Shown here one piece after another: positions 8,935 to 16,773 of a stretch of 24,153 nt of DNA. The first letter of the stretch is position 1. The number at the start of each line of letters is the position of its first letter. Location of the stretch: positions 1 to 24,153 of the forward strand of contig CAYNRR010000019.1 in the NCBI GenBank assembly GCA_964400015.1, given 5' to 3'. The notes under the pieces are model-generated. The model worked only from the letters and a program-made list of their open reading frames with translations, ran no database searches and was not told the origin of the DNA. Both the position numbers and the translations under genes were made by a program. The stretch is from UBA1234 sp964400015. GTDB taxonomy: Bacteria > Bacillota > Clostridia > TANB77 > UBA1234.

Positions 8935-9951
8935 ATGAAAAAGAAATTACCTATCATCGTCGCAATCATTCTCGTTCTGATTATTGCAGCATTCGCAACC
9001 TATTCCCCACTCACTCCCCCAGCTGAAACTCTTACGACTGTAAAGCTTAGCGAAGTTACCCATTCCGTATTTTATGCACCTCAATATGTTGCCATCAATC
9101 TTGGATTTTTTGAAAAATACGGTCTCAAGATAGATATGGTTAGCAGTCAAGGTGCAGACAAAGTGATGACAGCAGTACTTTCTCGGCAGGTAGACATCGG
9201 ATTTGCAGGACCCGAAGCATCTATTTATGTCTATCAGCAAGGAAAAGAAGATTATTCACAAGTCTTTGCTCAACTGACTAAACGCGACGGTTCTTTCTTA
9301 GTCGGTCGAGATTCTAATGAAGTAAACAATTTTAAATGGACCAATCTCGAAGGCAAGCATATTCTTCCTGGCCGAAAAGGTGGCGTTCCATACATGACTT
9401 TGGAATACGTTATCAAACAGTATGGTCTTTCTCCTGCAACTGACATGAATTTTGATAACAGTATTAGCTTCGATGCAATGACTAGTGCTTTTGTCGGTGG
9501 AGCCGGCGACTATGTAACTATTTTCGAGCCTACTGCGACTATGCTTGAAGCAGAAGGAAAAGGCTTTATCTTAGCTTCTGTTGGTGAAGCAGCTGGTGAA
9601 ATTCCTTATACAGCATATTTTGCAAGCAAAAGCTTTATCGAAGAGAATCCAGAGATCATTCAATCTTTTGTAAACGCGATATATGAAGCACAAACTTGGG
9701 TTAACACTCATACTTCTGCCGAAATCGCAAATGTTATTGCACCTTCTTTTGAAGGAACTGAACTTTCTGTTCTCGAAACAGTTGTGCAACGATACAAAGA
9801 TATTGATGCCTGGAATTCCACTCCTGTAATGAGTCAAGAAGCTTTTGAAAAACTCGAAAACGTAATGATTGAAGCTGGTGAACTTTCAGAAAAAGTTCCT
9901 TTCCACAAAATCGTCATAAATGACTTTGCCCAAAAAGCTATTAGTAAGTAA
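8935..9951 (+). CDS. ABC importer substrate-binding protein (NMT1/SsuA/ThiY-like)
   Basis: This is the extracellular solute receptor for the importer. AAGGAGG precedes the ATG. The 338-aa protein starts with a KKK and a hydrophobic segment (about 5-21), then a binding domain of the NMT1/THI5-like family: HSVFYAPQYVAINLGFFEKYGL near the start, VDIGFAGPEAS and an EP-containing GDYVTIFEP segment. There is no lipobox cysteine after the hydrophobic segment (AAFATYSPL instead). The protein would therefore be held by an uncleaved N-terminal helix or secreted, rather than lipid-anchored as most Gram-positive receptors are. The ligand is not evident: thiamine pyrimidine precursors and sulfonates are the closest families. 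A bidirectional terminator follows. Confidence 0.88.
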   Translation: MKKKLPIIVAIILVLIIAAFATYSPLTPPAETLTTVKLSEVTHSVFYAPQYVAINLGFFEKYGLKIDMVSSQGADKVMTAVLSRQVDIGFAGPEASIYVYQQGKEDYSQVFAQLTKRDGSFLVGRDSNEVNNFKWTNLEGKHILPGRKGGVPYMTLEYVIKQYGLSPATDMNFDNSISFDAMTSAFVGGAGDYVTIFEPTATMLEAEGKGFILASVGEAAGEIPYTAYFASKSFIEENPEIIQSFVNAIYEAQTWVNTHTSAEIANVIAPSFEGTELSVLETVVQRYKDIDAWNSTPVMSQEAFEKLENVMIEAGELSEKVPFHKIVINDFAQKAISK

Positions 9952-9963
9952 TTAGTATTTGCA

Positions 9964-10003
9964 AAAAAGAGCTGAAATGTATTTTTTACATTCAGCTCTT
10001 TTT
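9964..10003. terminator. Bidirectional terminator between convergent genes
   Basis: AAAAAGAGCTGA (9964-9975) pairs with TCAGCTCTTTTT (9992-10003), and TGTA/TACA extends the stem past a single bulged A. T-runs on both strands serve the importer operon on the plus strand and the TIM-barrel gene on the minus strand. Confidence 0.85.
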
Positions 10004-10010
10004 CTTTTTT

Positions 10011-10784
10011 CTACTCTTTGGATGGATATAATTTGTTGAAAAATTCATTCATTTCAATCACACCCTGAGTTTCAATATCTTGAATATACGTTTCCAAAAT
10101 GATTGGAACATCGTCTTTAACACATTCTAAAAACTTTCTCACATACCTCATATGTTTGAAAAGCAGTCCTTGTCCAAGATTTGTAGGATAGCTTCTTCTA
10201 ACCATAGAGTAATCCATTATATGAATTGCCTCTATATTTTCTTTCCACCACGGATCATTCATAAAATACTTATACAGCACCTCGACTGATTCATTTGACT
10301 TAAGAAGACTATGCAGTAAGTTTCCAACGTTCAAGCAAACTTTAAAATTGTTTTTTTCTGCACATTCTTTTAAAGTTCTAAAGTATTCATTCACATTGCG
10401 TGACAAACTTGCATTCTCCAGCAAAAACGATATTGCTCTTTCCTCTGCTGCTTTAGCAATAGCATACGAATAGAACTCACTCTCATCAGAATTTCCATAA
10501 TAATATGTAACCATGGAAATTGGAAAATCATCGTCATACTCCATCATAAAGTCACAAGCATTGCCACATTGAGTTTCATCACTCAATATAGTAGACGGAA
10601 AATGAAATAAGAGTTTTTTAATTCCTTCTCCCTCACAATACCTCACAAATGATTTAAGATACACATCTTTCATGAATGTAAGATCTGTATTTACTTCTAC
10701 TGCATCAAAAAAAGATGCATATTTTTGAATGAACTGCAAAATCCACTGTGGTTTTGAATATATCCGATAACCTGTATTTTTCAT
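10011..10784 (-). CDS. Putative TIM-barrel protein (xylose isomerase/AP endonuclease 2-like)
   Basis: The start ATG is at 10784, with GGAAGG 7 nt upstream; a longer frame would begin at a GTG 18 nt earlier. The 257-aa product has no signal peptide. Its pattern of strand-ending acidic and His residues (FDAVEVNTD, KLLFHFP, KVCLNVGN, EAIHIMDYS, PIILETYIQD) resembles the sugar-phosphate isomerase/epimerase TIM-barrel superfamily, where such residues often bind a metal. This fold assignment comes from pattern alone and the reaction is unknown. It is transcribed on its own towards the ABC importer, so a shared substrate is possible but unproven. Its promoter has an overlapping palindrome that suggests repression. 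Confidence 0.7.
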   Translation of the reverse strand: MKNTGYRIYSKPQWILQFIQKYASFFDAVEVNTDLTFMKDVYLKSFVRYCEGEGIKKLLFHFPSTILSDETQCGNACDFMMEYDDDFPISMVTYYYGNSDESEFYSYAIAKAAEERAISFLLENASLSRNVNEYFRTLKECAEKNNFKVCLNVGNLLHSLLKSNESVEVLYKYFMNDPWWKENIEAIHIMDYSMVRRSYPTNLGQGLLFKHMRYVRKFLECVKDDVPIILETYIQDIETQGVIEMNEFFNKLYPSKE

Positions 10785-10855
10785 AAAAATACCTTCCTTC
10801 ACGCATTCAAGTTTTTATTCAAATAAACATTCGATTTATCTATCTAATAAAAGGA

Positions 10856-10869
10856 TTTACACGCGTAAA
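10856..10869. promoter_or_regulatory. Candidate operator at the TIM-barrel gene promoter
   Basis: TTTAC and GTAAA are separated by ACGC, giving an inverted repeat that touches the -10 box and covers the expected transcription start. A third half-site copy follows on the plus strand (TTTAC, 10871-10875). The placement suits a repressor site; the regulator is not identified. Confidence 0.4.
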
Positions 10870-10897
10870 GTTTACCATAATTATGTAATTTTGTCAA
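10869..10897 (-). promoter_or_regulatory. Promoter of the TIM-barrel gene
   Basis: A perfect -35 box TTGACA (10892-10897) and a -10 box TAAACT (10869-10874) are separated by 17 nt on the minus strand, about 85 nt before the start codon. Confidence 0.7.
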
Positions 10898-10909
10898 TCA
10901 AGTGCAAGT

Positions 10910-11398
10910 CTATTGAACTTCGTCAGTAATTGCAATCTCATTATTTGCATTTACTGAAATATAAAATTTAACACTTTTAGCTGGCTCTGCATCTTCTTCA
11001 AAAACTCTAATATAGTTAAAATAAACTATTGTTTCTCCCTCTTCAAGTCCTTTAAATTCACATATTCTGTATCCACCAACACCTAAAAGACCTTCTTCAT
11101 TTTCAGATGCGTTATACTCATCTTTAACAACACTAACTACTTCTGCATCATCAATTGTATATACCCATTCATATCCTGTTGTAGGATTTTCAGGTAATTC
11201 AACTACTTGTGTTTGGGCATATACATCTAATGCTTCTTCACTAAGATACTTTTCAACTACTGGTTTTTTTACGTTTTCACCAGATGTTGTTTTGTCTAAC
11301 AAATTAACATCGTTATCCAATGGTAAATCTTTTTCACCACAAGCAACCATACAAGTTGCTAAAGATAATATCAATAATACACTTAAAAACTTTTTCAT
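10910..11398 (-). CDS. Chagasin-like (I42) protease inhibitor lipoprotein
   Basis: The 162-aa product has a lipoprotein signal ending MVAC, with Cys20 as the likely lipidated residue, so it should be anchored outside the membrane. The C-terminal domain carries the chagasin (MEROPS I42) loop signatures in order: NPTTGYEW (71-78), GVGG (106-109) and RVF (131-133) in place of the classic RPW/F loop. Chagasin-family proteins insert these loops into the active site of papain-like cysteine proteases. A region without known features (about 24-65) links anchor and domain. AGGAGGAG precedes the ATG and a near-perfect promoter lies upstream. No papain-like protease gene is in this window, so the target is unknown. 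Confidence 0.85.
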   Translation of the reverse strand: MKKFLSVLLILSLATCMVACGEKDLPLDNDVNLLDKTTSGENVKKPVVEKYLSEEALDVYAQTQVVELPENPTTGYEWVYTIDDAEVVSVVKDEYNASENEEGLLGVGGYRICEFKGLEEGETIVYFNYIRVFEEDAEPAKSVKFYISVNANNEIAITDEVQ

Positions 11399-11420
11399 AA
11401 TTCTCTCCTCCTAGTACGAA

Positions 11421-11449
11421 ATTATATATTTTTTTATTATAATTTTCAA
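11421..11449 (-). promoter_or_regulatory. Promoter of the chagasin-like gene
   Basis: -35 TTGAAA (11444-11449) and a perfect -10 TATAAT (11421-11426) are separated by 17 nt on the minus strand, about 23 nt before the start codon. Confidence 0.75.
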
Positions 11450-11472
11450 CTTTTTGCATATCAAAATATATA

Positions 11473-11505
11473 AAAAGAGGCACATTCTGAGAATGTACCT
11501 CTTTT
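11473..11505 (-). terminator. Terminator of the 128-aa protein gene
   Basis: AAAAGAGG-c-ACATTC pairs with GAATGT-a-CCTCTTTT around a 3-nt loop, with one internal mismatch. A T-run follows on the minus strand. It ends the transcript of the small gene just upstream. Confidence 0.8.
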
Positions 11506-11543
11506 GCAATTACTCCTCCTATAATAAGAAGTTTGAAGAAAAC

Positions 11544-11930
11544 TCACTTTTGAATTGATTTTACAAAAGTATGTTTTTCTCCCATCGGCAGCTTGTAAAT
11601 ATCTTTTTCAGGATTTACATCAAAGCCAAGCAGCATCAAACACTGTACTGTTGCCTGCGCACCAGGACGTCTAGAGCCAGTAGCCAAACCGGAAATCCAA
11701 AGTTCTTCTCTTCTGTACTTTGAATAAACTTTCAAAGCATAGTTGATGGGATCTTTGGAGTTTTCGCTCTGTGGTCCATTATAGCAAAGAATCGCTCGAA
11801 CATAATCATCCGGATTTATCAAATTAGTCCGAATATGACGATCGAGCTGCTCCAATGCTTCTTGTGGTCCGTTGGCCCATACGCACAAAATGTGTTTTCC
11901 ACTCTTGAAACTTTTGGTAAAGCTTGACAT
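11544..11930 (-). CDS. Unrecognised 128-aa cytoplasmic protein
   Basis: I do not recognise this family. The ATG at 11930 is chosen because AAGGTGG lies 8 nt upstream; a GTG 12 bases earlier overlaps that site. The protein has no signal peptide or membrane span, is mixed alpha/beta in character, and contains three cysteines spread singly. Noticeable segments are HILCVWANGPQEAL, NPDDYVRAILCYNGP and a GSRRPGAQATVQCLMLLGF stretch near the C-terminus. It is transcribed alone, with its own promoter and terminator, and its GC content looks higher than that of the genes around it. It lies just beyond the tRNA-Asn terminator, a common site for acquired genes. No function can be given. Confidence 0.75.
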   Translation of the reverse strand: MSSFTKSFKSGKHILCVWANGPQEALEQLDRHIRTNLINPDDYVRAILCYNGPQSENSKDPINYALKVYSKYRREELWISGLATGSRRPGAQATVQCLMLLGFDVNPEKDIYKLPMGEKHTFVKSIQK

Positions 11931-11968
11931 GACAGTTACCACCTTTCATAAATTTTAGTTGCATATTT

Positions 11969-11997
11969 ATTTTAACACATTTTCCACTTTATGTAAA
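11969..11997 (-). promoter_or_regulatory. Promoter of the 128-aa protein gene
   Basis: -35 TTTACA (11992-11997) and -10 TAAAAT (11969-11974) are separated by 17 nt on the minus strand, about 39 nt before the start codon. Confidence 0.6.
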
Positions 11998-12016
11998 TCT
12001 ATAAATATAAAAAAAC

Positions 12017-12035
12017 AAGTCGATTAAATCGACTT
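12017..12035 (-). terminator. Terminator of the 5S rRNA-tRNA-Asn operon
   Basis: An 8-bp perfect stem (AAGTCGAT/ATCGACTT) has a 3-nt loop. On the minus strand it is followed by G and a run of seven T. It lies 8 nt beyond the encoded CCA of the tRNA. Confidence 0.85.
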
Positions 12036-12042
12036 ATTTTCA

Positions 12043-12118
12043 TGGCTCCCCTTGTAGGACTCGAACCTACGACCTACCGGTTAACAGCCGGGCGCTCTAC
12101 CAACTGAGCTAAAGAGGA
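12043..12118 (-). tRNA. tRNA-Asn (GUU anticodon)
   Basis: The 76-nt minus-strand sequence folds as a standard cloverleaf. The acceptor pair TCCTCTT/AAGGGGA contains one G-T wobble, the D-arm is AGCTCAGTTGGTAGAGC, the anticodon loop is CTGTTAACC with GTT at the centre, and the T-loop is GGTTCGAACC. The discriminator is G and CCA is encoded. It lies 6 nt after the 5S rRNA gene and ends at a strong terminator, so the two are one transcript. Confidence 0.97.
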
Positions 12119-12124
12119 ATATAA

Positions 12125-12241
<117 letters not shown>

Positions 12242-12246
12242 TTTTA

Positions 12247-12275
12247 AGTATACTATTGTATCAAATTTTTGTCAA
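12247..12275 (-). promoter_or_regulatory. Consensus promoter of the 5S/tRNA operon, overlapping a coding 3' end
   Basis: A perfect -35 TTGACA (12270-12275) and a -10 TATACT (12247-12252) are separated by 17 nt on the minus strand. The -35 and the whole spacer lie inside the last codons and stop codon (12253-12255) of the large AAA+/M41 gene. The predicted start of transcription coincides with the 5S 5' end. Confidence 0.85.
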
Positions 12276-15200
12276 CAATTATTTCATTATTTTTATTAAA
12301 AATTTTTGTAAATTCTTCTTCTGTAATTTCTCCTTTATCTAACAGGTATTCTACTACTAAATCCATCTTGTCTTTATTATTTTTTATCAATTCGTATGTT
12401 TCATCATAACAAGCTTTCAAAATTTTATTTTGTTCTTCAAATACGATTCTAGCAATCTCGCCTTCTGGATTTTTTATATAAGCATATCCTAAATCTGACA
12501 TACCATATTTGGTAATCATATTATATGCCAAGTTTGAAGCTTTTTCTAAATCCGATGTATTTCCATTTGCATGTTCTCCAAAATAAATATCTTCTGCAAC
12601 CATACCAGCTAAACAAGTTTTTATTCTATTTAAGATATAACTTCTCTTGTATATAATATATTCATCTTGTTCTTTATAACTCACATACCCTAAAGTTCCC
12701 ATACCTTCAGCTTTAATTGTTATTTTCTTTATTCCCAATTCCTCGTTTAACAAATACGAAATTGTCGCATGACCAACTTCATGAGCCGCAGTCTTTCTCA
12801 AAGATTCTTTACTTATTTTACTTGGATCAACCATTTCTTTTCCACCAAGGAACGTATCCGTCATTTCTTTTATTGTAGGAATATGTTCTTTTAAAATCAT
12901 AATCAAGTTTTCTTTTCTATTTTCCGCCATTTTTAACAATGTATTTTGAAGAACTTTATCTACAAATCTACCATTGCCAAAGTTTTCTACACTCTCAAAA
13001 TATTGCATTAAATCATGCAAACTTTCTTTTGCATCTTCTTCAATTTGTAATCCTAATTCTTCGATTTTTTTGTAGAAAATCGCTTCCAAATCTTTTGCAA
13101 CGTAATCAGTAAAATCAAATGTATATCCTATTCTCGATGCTATACCAGAATTTAATTCCATAAATTTGCCCATTTCTTTTTTATATCCTGCAAATATTAC
13201 TACAAACTCTCCTTTATGATCTTCCATCGCTTTTATTAAAGTTGCAATTGCTTCTGAGCCGTAATCATTTGAAGAATTTCCAGCTAATGTGTACGCCTCA
13301 TCTATAAACAATACTCCTCCCATCGCTTTTTCTATAACTTCTGCTGTTTTAGGAGCAGTTTCACCAACATATTTTCCTACTAAATCTTTCCTTTCAACTT
13401 CTACTAATTTGTTTTCATGGATATATCCCATATCAAACAATAGTTTTGCCATTATTCTTGCTACTTTTGTTTTACCTGTACCTGGATTTCCTGTAAATAT
13501 CATATGCATATTAGGGTTTGGAATATTTACGCCTTCTGCTTGAGCATCTTTTATAAATTGTATATATTTTGTAAATTCATTTACCTTAGCTTTTAGATCT
13601 TCAAGTCCTACTAATGAATCTAATGCTTTTTGTGCATTGATAAGCGAATCGTTTCTGCTAGGTGTTAAATCTGTTATTGATGGAATATCTTTTGATGTAA
13701 TTTTCGTTACTTCACAATTTTCATCTTGTGAATGTTTAATGATTGTTTCTTGAACTAATTTATCTATAAATCGTCCATTACCGAAAGCTTTTCGTTTAGA
13801 AAAATATTCACAAATATTTTTTAATTCAACTCCAGATTCTTCATCTAATTCAAATCCCATTTTCGATATTTTCACTTTAAATATTTCTACTAATTCATCT
13901 GGTGTATAGTCTGGGAAATCAAACGTATATCCGATTCTTGATGCTATCCCTGCATTGCTATCTAAAAACGTTTTCATTTCATCTTTGTAGCCAGCAAAAA
14001 TAACTACCAACTGATCTTTTTTATCTTCCATTGCCTTTATTAAAGTTGCAATTGCTTCCGAACCATAACTATCTTTTTCTTTTGCTAACGAATATGCTTC
14101 ATCTATAAATAATACTCCTCCAAGTGCTTTTTCTATCACTTCACTTGTTTGGGTTGCAGTTTGTCCTGTATATTTTGCTACTAAATCTTTTCTTTCAACT
14201 TCCACCAATTTATTTTCTTTTATCATTCCTAAATCATATAGCATTTTCGCCATAATTCTTGCAATTGTAGTCTTACCTGTACCAGGATTTCCCGTAAATA
14301 TCATATGCATATTTGATGATGCAATATTCATTCCATTTGCTTTTGCTTTTATTTGAAATAGCATGTACTTTTCAAAATCTTTTAATTTGTTTTTTACATT
14401 TTCCAAGCCTATAATGCTACTTAATGCTTCGTCAACAGTTTCTTTTTTATAAATATTTTCCGGCAATTCAATTTTATCTTTTTTATTAGTATAGTTTGCT
14501 AAATACATTGCAATTTCTCTGTTTGAAAGAGGTATAAATTCTTTATTTAAGCTAACATAGTTTGTAAATCTTTTTTCTATATCAGTTTTATTATTTCTGA
14601 TTTCTTCTAGTAATTCAGATTTTAATAGTCCTGCATATAAATCAAACATTTCTTTTATTGGCATTTCTTTTATCTTAAACAAACTATCTTGATATGTAAA
14701 TTTAAATCTACTATCTAATGCAAATAAAGCATCAATTTCTGCTTCAGTACCTAATATAATCAGATAATTATTATCTTCTAGATTTGTAAGTATATCTATA
14801 GTTCTTTCGGCTTGTTTTCTTTGCATATTATTAGACGTTAATGTTTTTACGTATTGATAGTCTCTGATAAATTCTGAAATTCCATCTATAATATACAAGT
14901 GGTTCTTTAAAATTTCCAATTGTACAACTGCATCTGTTTCTCTTATATATTTACCATTTATATCACAAGTCCAATATCCTTCTTTGTTTTTTAATACGTT
15001 AGTATCATCTGGATTCGCCCATATATACCCCGATGAATAATATAGTGTTCTAGCCGAAAAGTTTTTTAATGAAATATATGTATACATTCTACCTTTATGC
15101 TTACATGTAACCTTTTCTTTATTGACTAATTCTTCTTTAATTTTATTTGCAAATATTTCTCTTTCTCTTTTATCTTTACAAGTTATTGCACAATGGAAAG

Positions 15201-16746
15201 ATCTTTGATAAGGACTATTTAACATATCAAATAAATTTTCGATATTTTCTACTTCATCTTTATATTCATTAAAATTAGCTGTATTTCTTTTTTCGTTTTC
15301 TAATTCTTCTTGAATTATTTTTTCTAACTCTTCTTGTATTTCTAAATCTATTTTTTCCTTATTTTCTTCATAGTATTTTCTATCATCAATTATTTGCTGT
15401 TCTTTTCCTATTGTTTTTAAATATTTTATATATCCTGCAACTATAAAAGGACAGCCGCCTAATCTACAATTGTTATATGCTGTACAAACTTTCATATCAG
15501 AGTTCAAATTTCTTGTAAGATTTCTGTAGTTATTAGCTTTTTTTCTTTTATTCAATTCTTCTAAATCAATATCTTCAATCTTATTGTTTAAATTTCTATA
15601 ATCTTGGCAACTATAATATGAATGTATTTGAAGTCTTCCATTAACAGATGTTCTTTCTATCCATACAGCTTCACTATCGCAAAGTGCCATTGCAAAATCA
15701 AAAATATCTTTTGAAACTTTTTTCAAACCGTCATTTGCTTTCCATACGAAATTGTAATAATCATTATGTTCATTTTCTTCTCTATATTTTTTTCTTTCTT
15801 CAAGAGCTTTTTCAAGCAAGCCATTATTATATAAATATAATATATATCCAGCATACTTTTTAGGGCACTTTTCAAATTTACAATCTTTACAAACTGCTTC
15901 TATCTTAGTTGTAAAGCAAGAAAAAGTGCTAGTTTTTTCAGATATAATTTTGCGTTCATTAAGCAATGAATTCGAATCTATAAAAGTATCGTATAATTCA
16001 GCTGTTGTAGTTTTATTATCACATAACCATGCTATATGAGAATCAATATTTATTTTTTTATTTTCATCAATGTTAAGTTTAATTCCACCATATTTTATAA
16101 ATTTATATGAAATATCCAATACTTTATCTGATGCATTGTTTAGTCCACCTGGTTCATTCCATTCAAACTCATATTTCTTCTTTTCAGAATTATGCCCTTC
16201 TAACATTTTTAATGCATATTCATAATCGCTTATACTTTTTTCTTTTTTTTCAAAATTTTCAATGCTTTCTTCGGATTGATTTTCTTCATACTCAGCAAAG
16301 CCCAAATTTTTTAGTTCTGCTTCATATATTTCTAAAAATGTTTTTATATCATTTTTTTCTTTCTCTAATAACTCTGGATATTCTTTAAGTCGTGTAGTAT
16401 TTATTTCTAAGACTACGATATTATAATATTTTTCAATTTTTTCTCTTATCATTTCGTAATCTACGTCTTTTAAGTTTTCATTATATGTATTTGAGTTATC
16501 TGAAATTATTGATTGAAAACTATTTTTAGTTATATTAAAGTTTATCCAAGCAACTAATTTATGCGTGTTATCTTCTAATTTATATACAGGAAACTTAGAA
16601 ATCAATTCTAAATTTTCGTACTGAAATTTAGGCAAAAATATTTTATATTCTTCTTTATCTTCGGATACTCCATTTATAGCAAAATATTTTTCTAATAAGC
16701 ATTGCAAAAAATCTAAACCACCATTGTAAAGTAAAGTATCATTCAT
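12253..16746 (-). CDS. Giant Cys-module / tandem CbxX-type AAA+ / FtsH-type M41 peptidase fusion
   Basis: The 1,497-aa product has no signal peptide or membrane span. Residues 194-330 and 333-461 are a duplicated module (F-x-W start; Cys clusters at 286/289/294 and 421/427/432, each ending CP, then AGYI). Residues 511-700 look like a degenerate AAA+ domain: no Walker A lysine motif, but a LYIID Walker B-like strand. Two intact, closely similar CbxX/SpoVK-type AAA+ domains follow, with Walker A GNPGTGKT at 819-826 and 1086-1093, Walker B LFIDEA around 882 and 1149, and SRIGYTFDF arginine-finger regions. The C-terminus is an M41 (FtsH) zinc protease domain with HEVGH at 1322-1326 and the third ligand likely Asp1399 in TSDLEKA. 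An ATP-driven soluble protease is inferred; the substrate is unknown. It follows an ABC-F gene by 53 nt. No ribosome binding site lies at normal distance from the ATG. Confidence 0.88.
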   Translation of the reverse strand: MNDTLLYNGGLDFLQCLLEKYFAINGVSEDKEEYKIFLPKFQYENLELISKFPVYKLEDNTHKLVAWINFNITKNSFQSIISDNSNTYNENLKDVDYEMIREKIEKYYNIVVLEINTTRLKEYPELLEKEKNDIKTFLEIYEAELKNLGFAEYEENQSEESIENFEKKEKSISDYEYALKMLEGHNSEKKKYEFEWNEPGGLNNASDKVLDISYKFIKYGGIKLNIDENKKINIDSHIAWLCDNKTTTAELYDTFIDSNSLLNERKIISEKTSTFSCFTTKIEAVCKDCKFEKCPKKYAGYILYLYNNGLLEKALEERKKYREENEHNDYYNFVWKANDGLKKVSKDIFDFAMALCDSEAVWIERTSVNGRLQIHSYYSCQDYRNLNNKIEDIDLEELNKRKKANNYRNLTRNLNSDMKVCTAYNNCRLGGCPFIVAGYIKYLKTIGKEQQIIDDRKYYEENKEKIDLEIQEELEKIIQEELENEKRNTANFNEYKDEVENIENLFDMLNSPYQRSFHCAITCKDKREREIFANKIKEELVNKEKVTCKHKGRMYTYISLKNFSARTLYYSSGYIWANPDDTNVLKNKEGYWTCDINGKYIRETDAVVQLEILKNHLYIIDGISEFIRDYQYVKTLTSNNMQRKQAERTIDILTNLEDNNYLIILGTEAEIDALFALDSRFKFTYQDSLFKIKEMPIKEMFDLYAGLLKSELLEEIRNNKTDIEKRFTNYVSLNKEFIPLSNREIAMYLANYTNKKDKIELPENIYKKETVDEALSSIIGLENVKNKLKDFEKYMLFQIKAKANGMNIASSNMHMIFTGNPGTGKTTIARIMAKMLYDLGMIKENKLVEVERKDLVAKYTGQTATQTSEVIEKALGGVLFIDEAYSLAKEKDSYGSEAIATLIKAMEDKKDQLVVIFAGYKDEMKTFLDSNAGIASRIGYTFDFPDYTPDELVEIFKVKISKMGFELDEESGVELKNICEYFSKRKAFGNGRFIDKLVQETIIKHSQDENCEVTKITSKDIPSITDLTPSRNDSLINAQKALDSLVGLEDLKAKVNEFTKYIQFIKDAQAEGVNIPNPNMHMIFTGNPGTGKTKVARIMAKLLFDMGYIHENKLVEVERKDLVGKYVGETAPKTAEVIEKAMGGVLFIDEAYTLAGNSSNDYGSEAIATLIKAMEDHKGEFVVIFAGYKKEMGKFMELNSGIASRIGYTFDFTDYVAKDLEAIFYKKIEELGLQIEEDAKESLHDLMQYFESVENFGNGRFVDKVLQNTLLKMAENRKENLIMILKEHIPTIKEMTDTFLGGKEMVDPSKISKESLRKTAAHEVGHATISYLLNEELGIKKITIKAEGMGTLGYVSYKEQDEYIIYKRSYILNRIKTCLAGMVAEDIYFGEHANGNTSDLEKASNLAYNMITKYGMSDLGYAYIKNPEGEIARIVFEEQNKILKACYDETYELIKNNKDKMDLVVEYLLDKGEITEEEFTKIFNKNNEIIVDKNLIQ

Positions 16747-16755
16747 ATCATCTAC

Positions 16756-16773
16756 GCAATCATATATGATTGC
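16756..16773. promoter_or_regulatory. 18-bp palindrome between Shine-Dalgarno and start codon
   Basis: A perfect 18-bp palindrome (GCAATCAT-AT-ATGATTGC) separates the AAGGAGG at 16777-16783 from the AAA+/M41 start ATG at 16744-16746. Folding it out in the mRNA would bring the two to a usable distance (about 11 nt). The palindrome also contains a competing ATG that opens a 3-codon reading frame (16752-16763). It could be an mRNA hairpin that sets or controls translation. Confidence 0.55.

Noticed and set aside
12253..16746. Ordinary FtsH
   Set aside because: The ATPase domains are CbxX/SpoVK-type and duplicated, and there are no N-terminal membrane spans.
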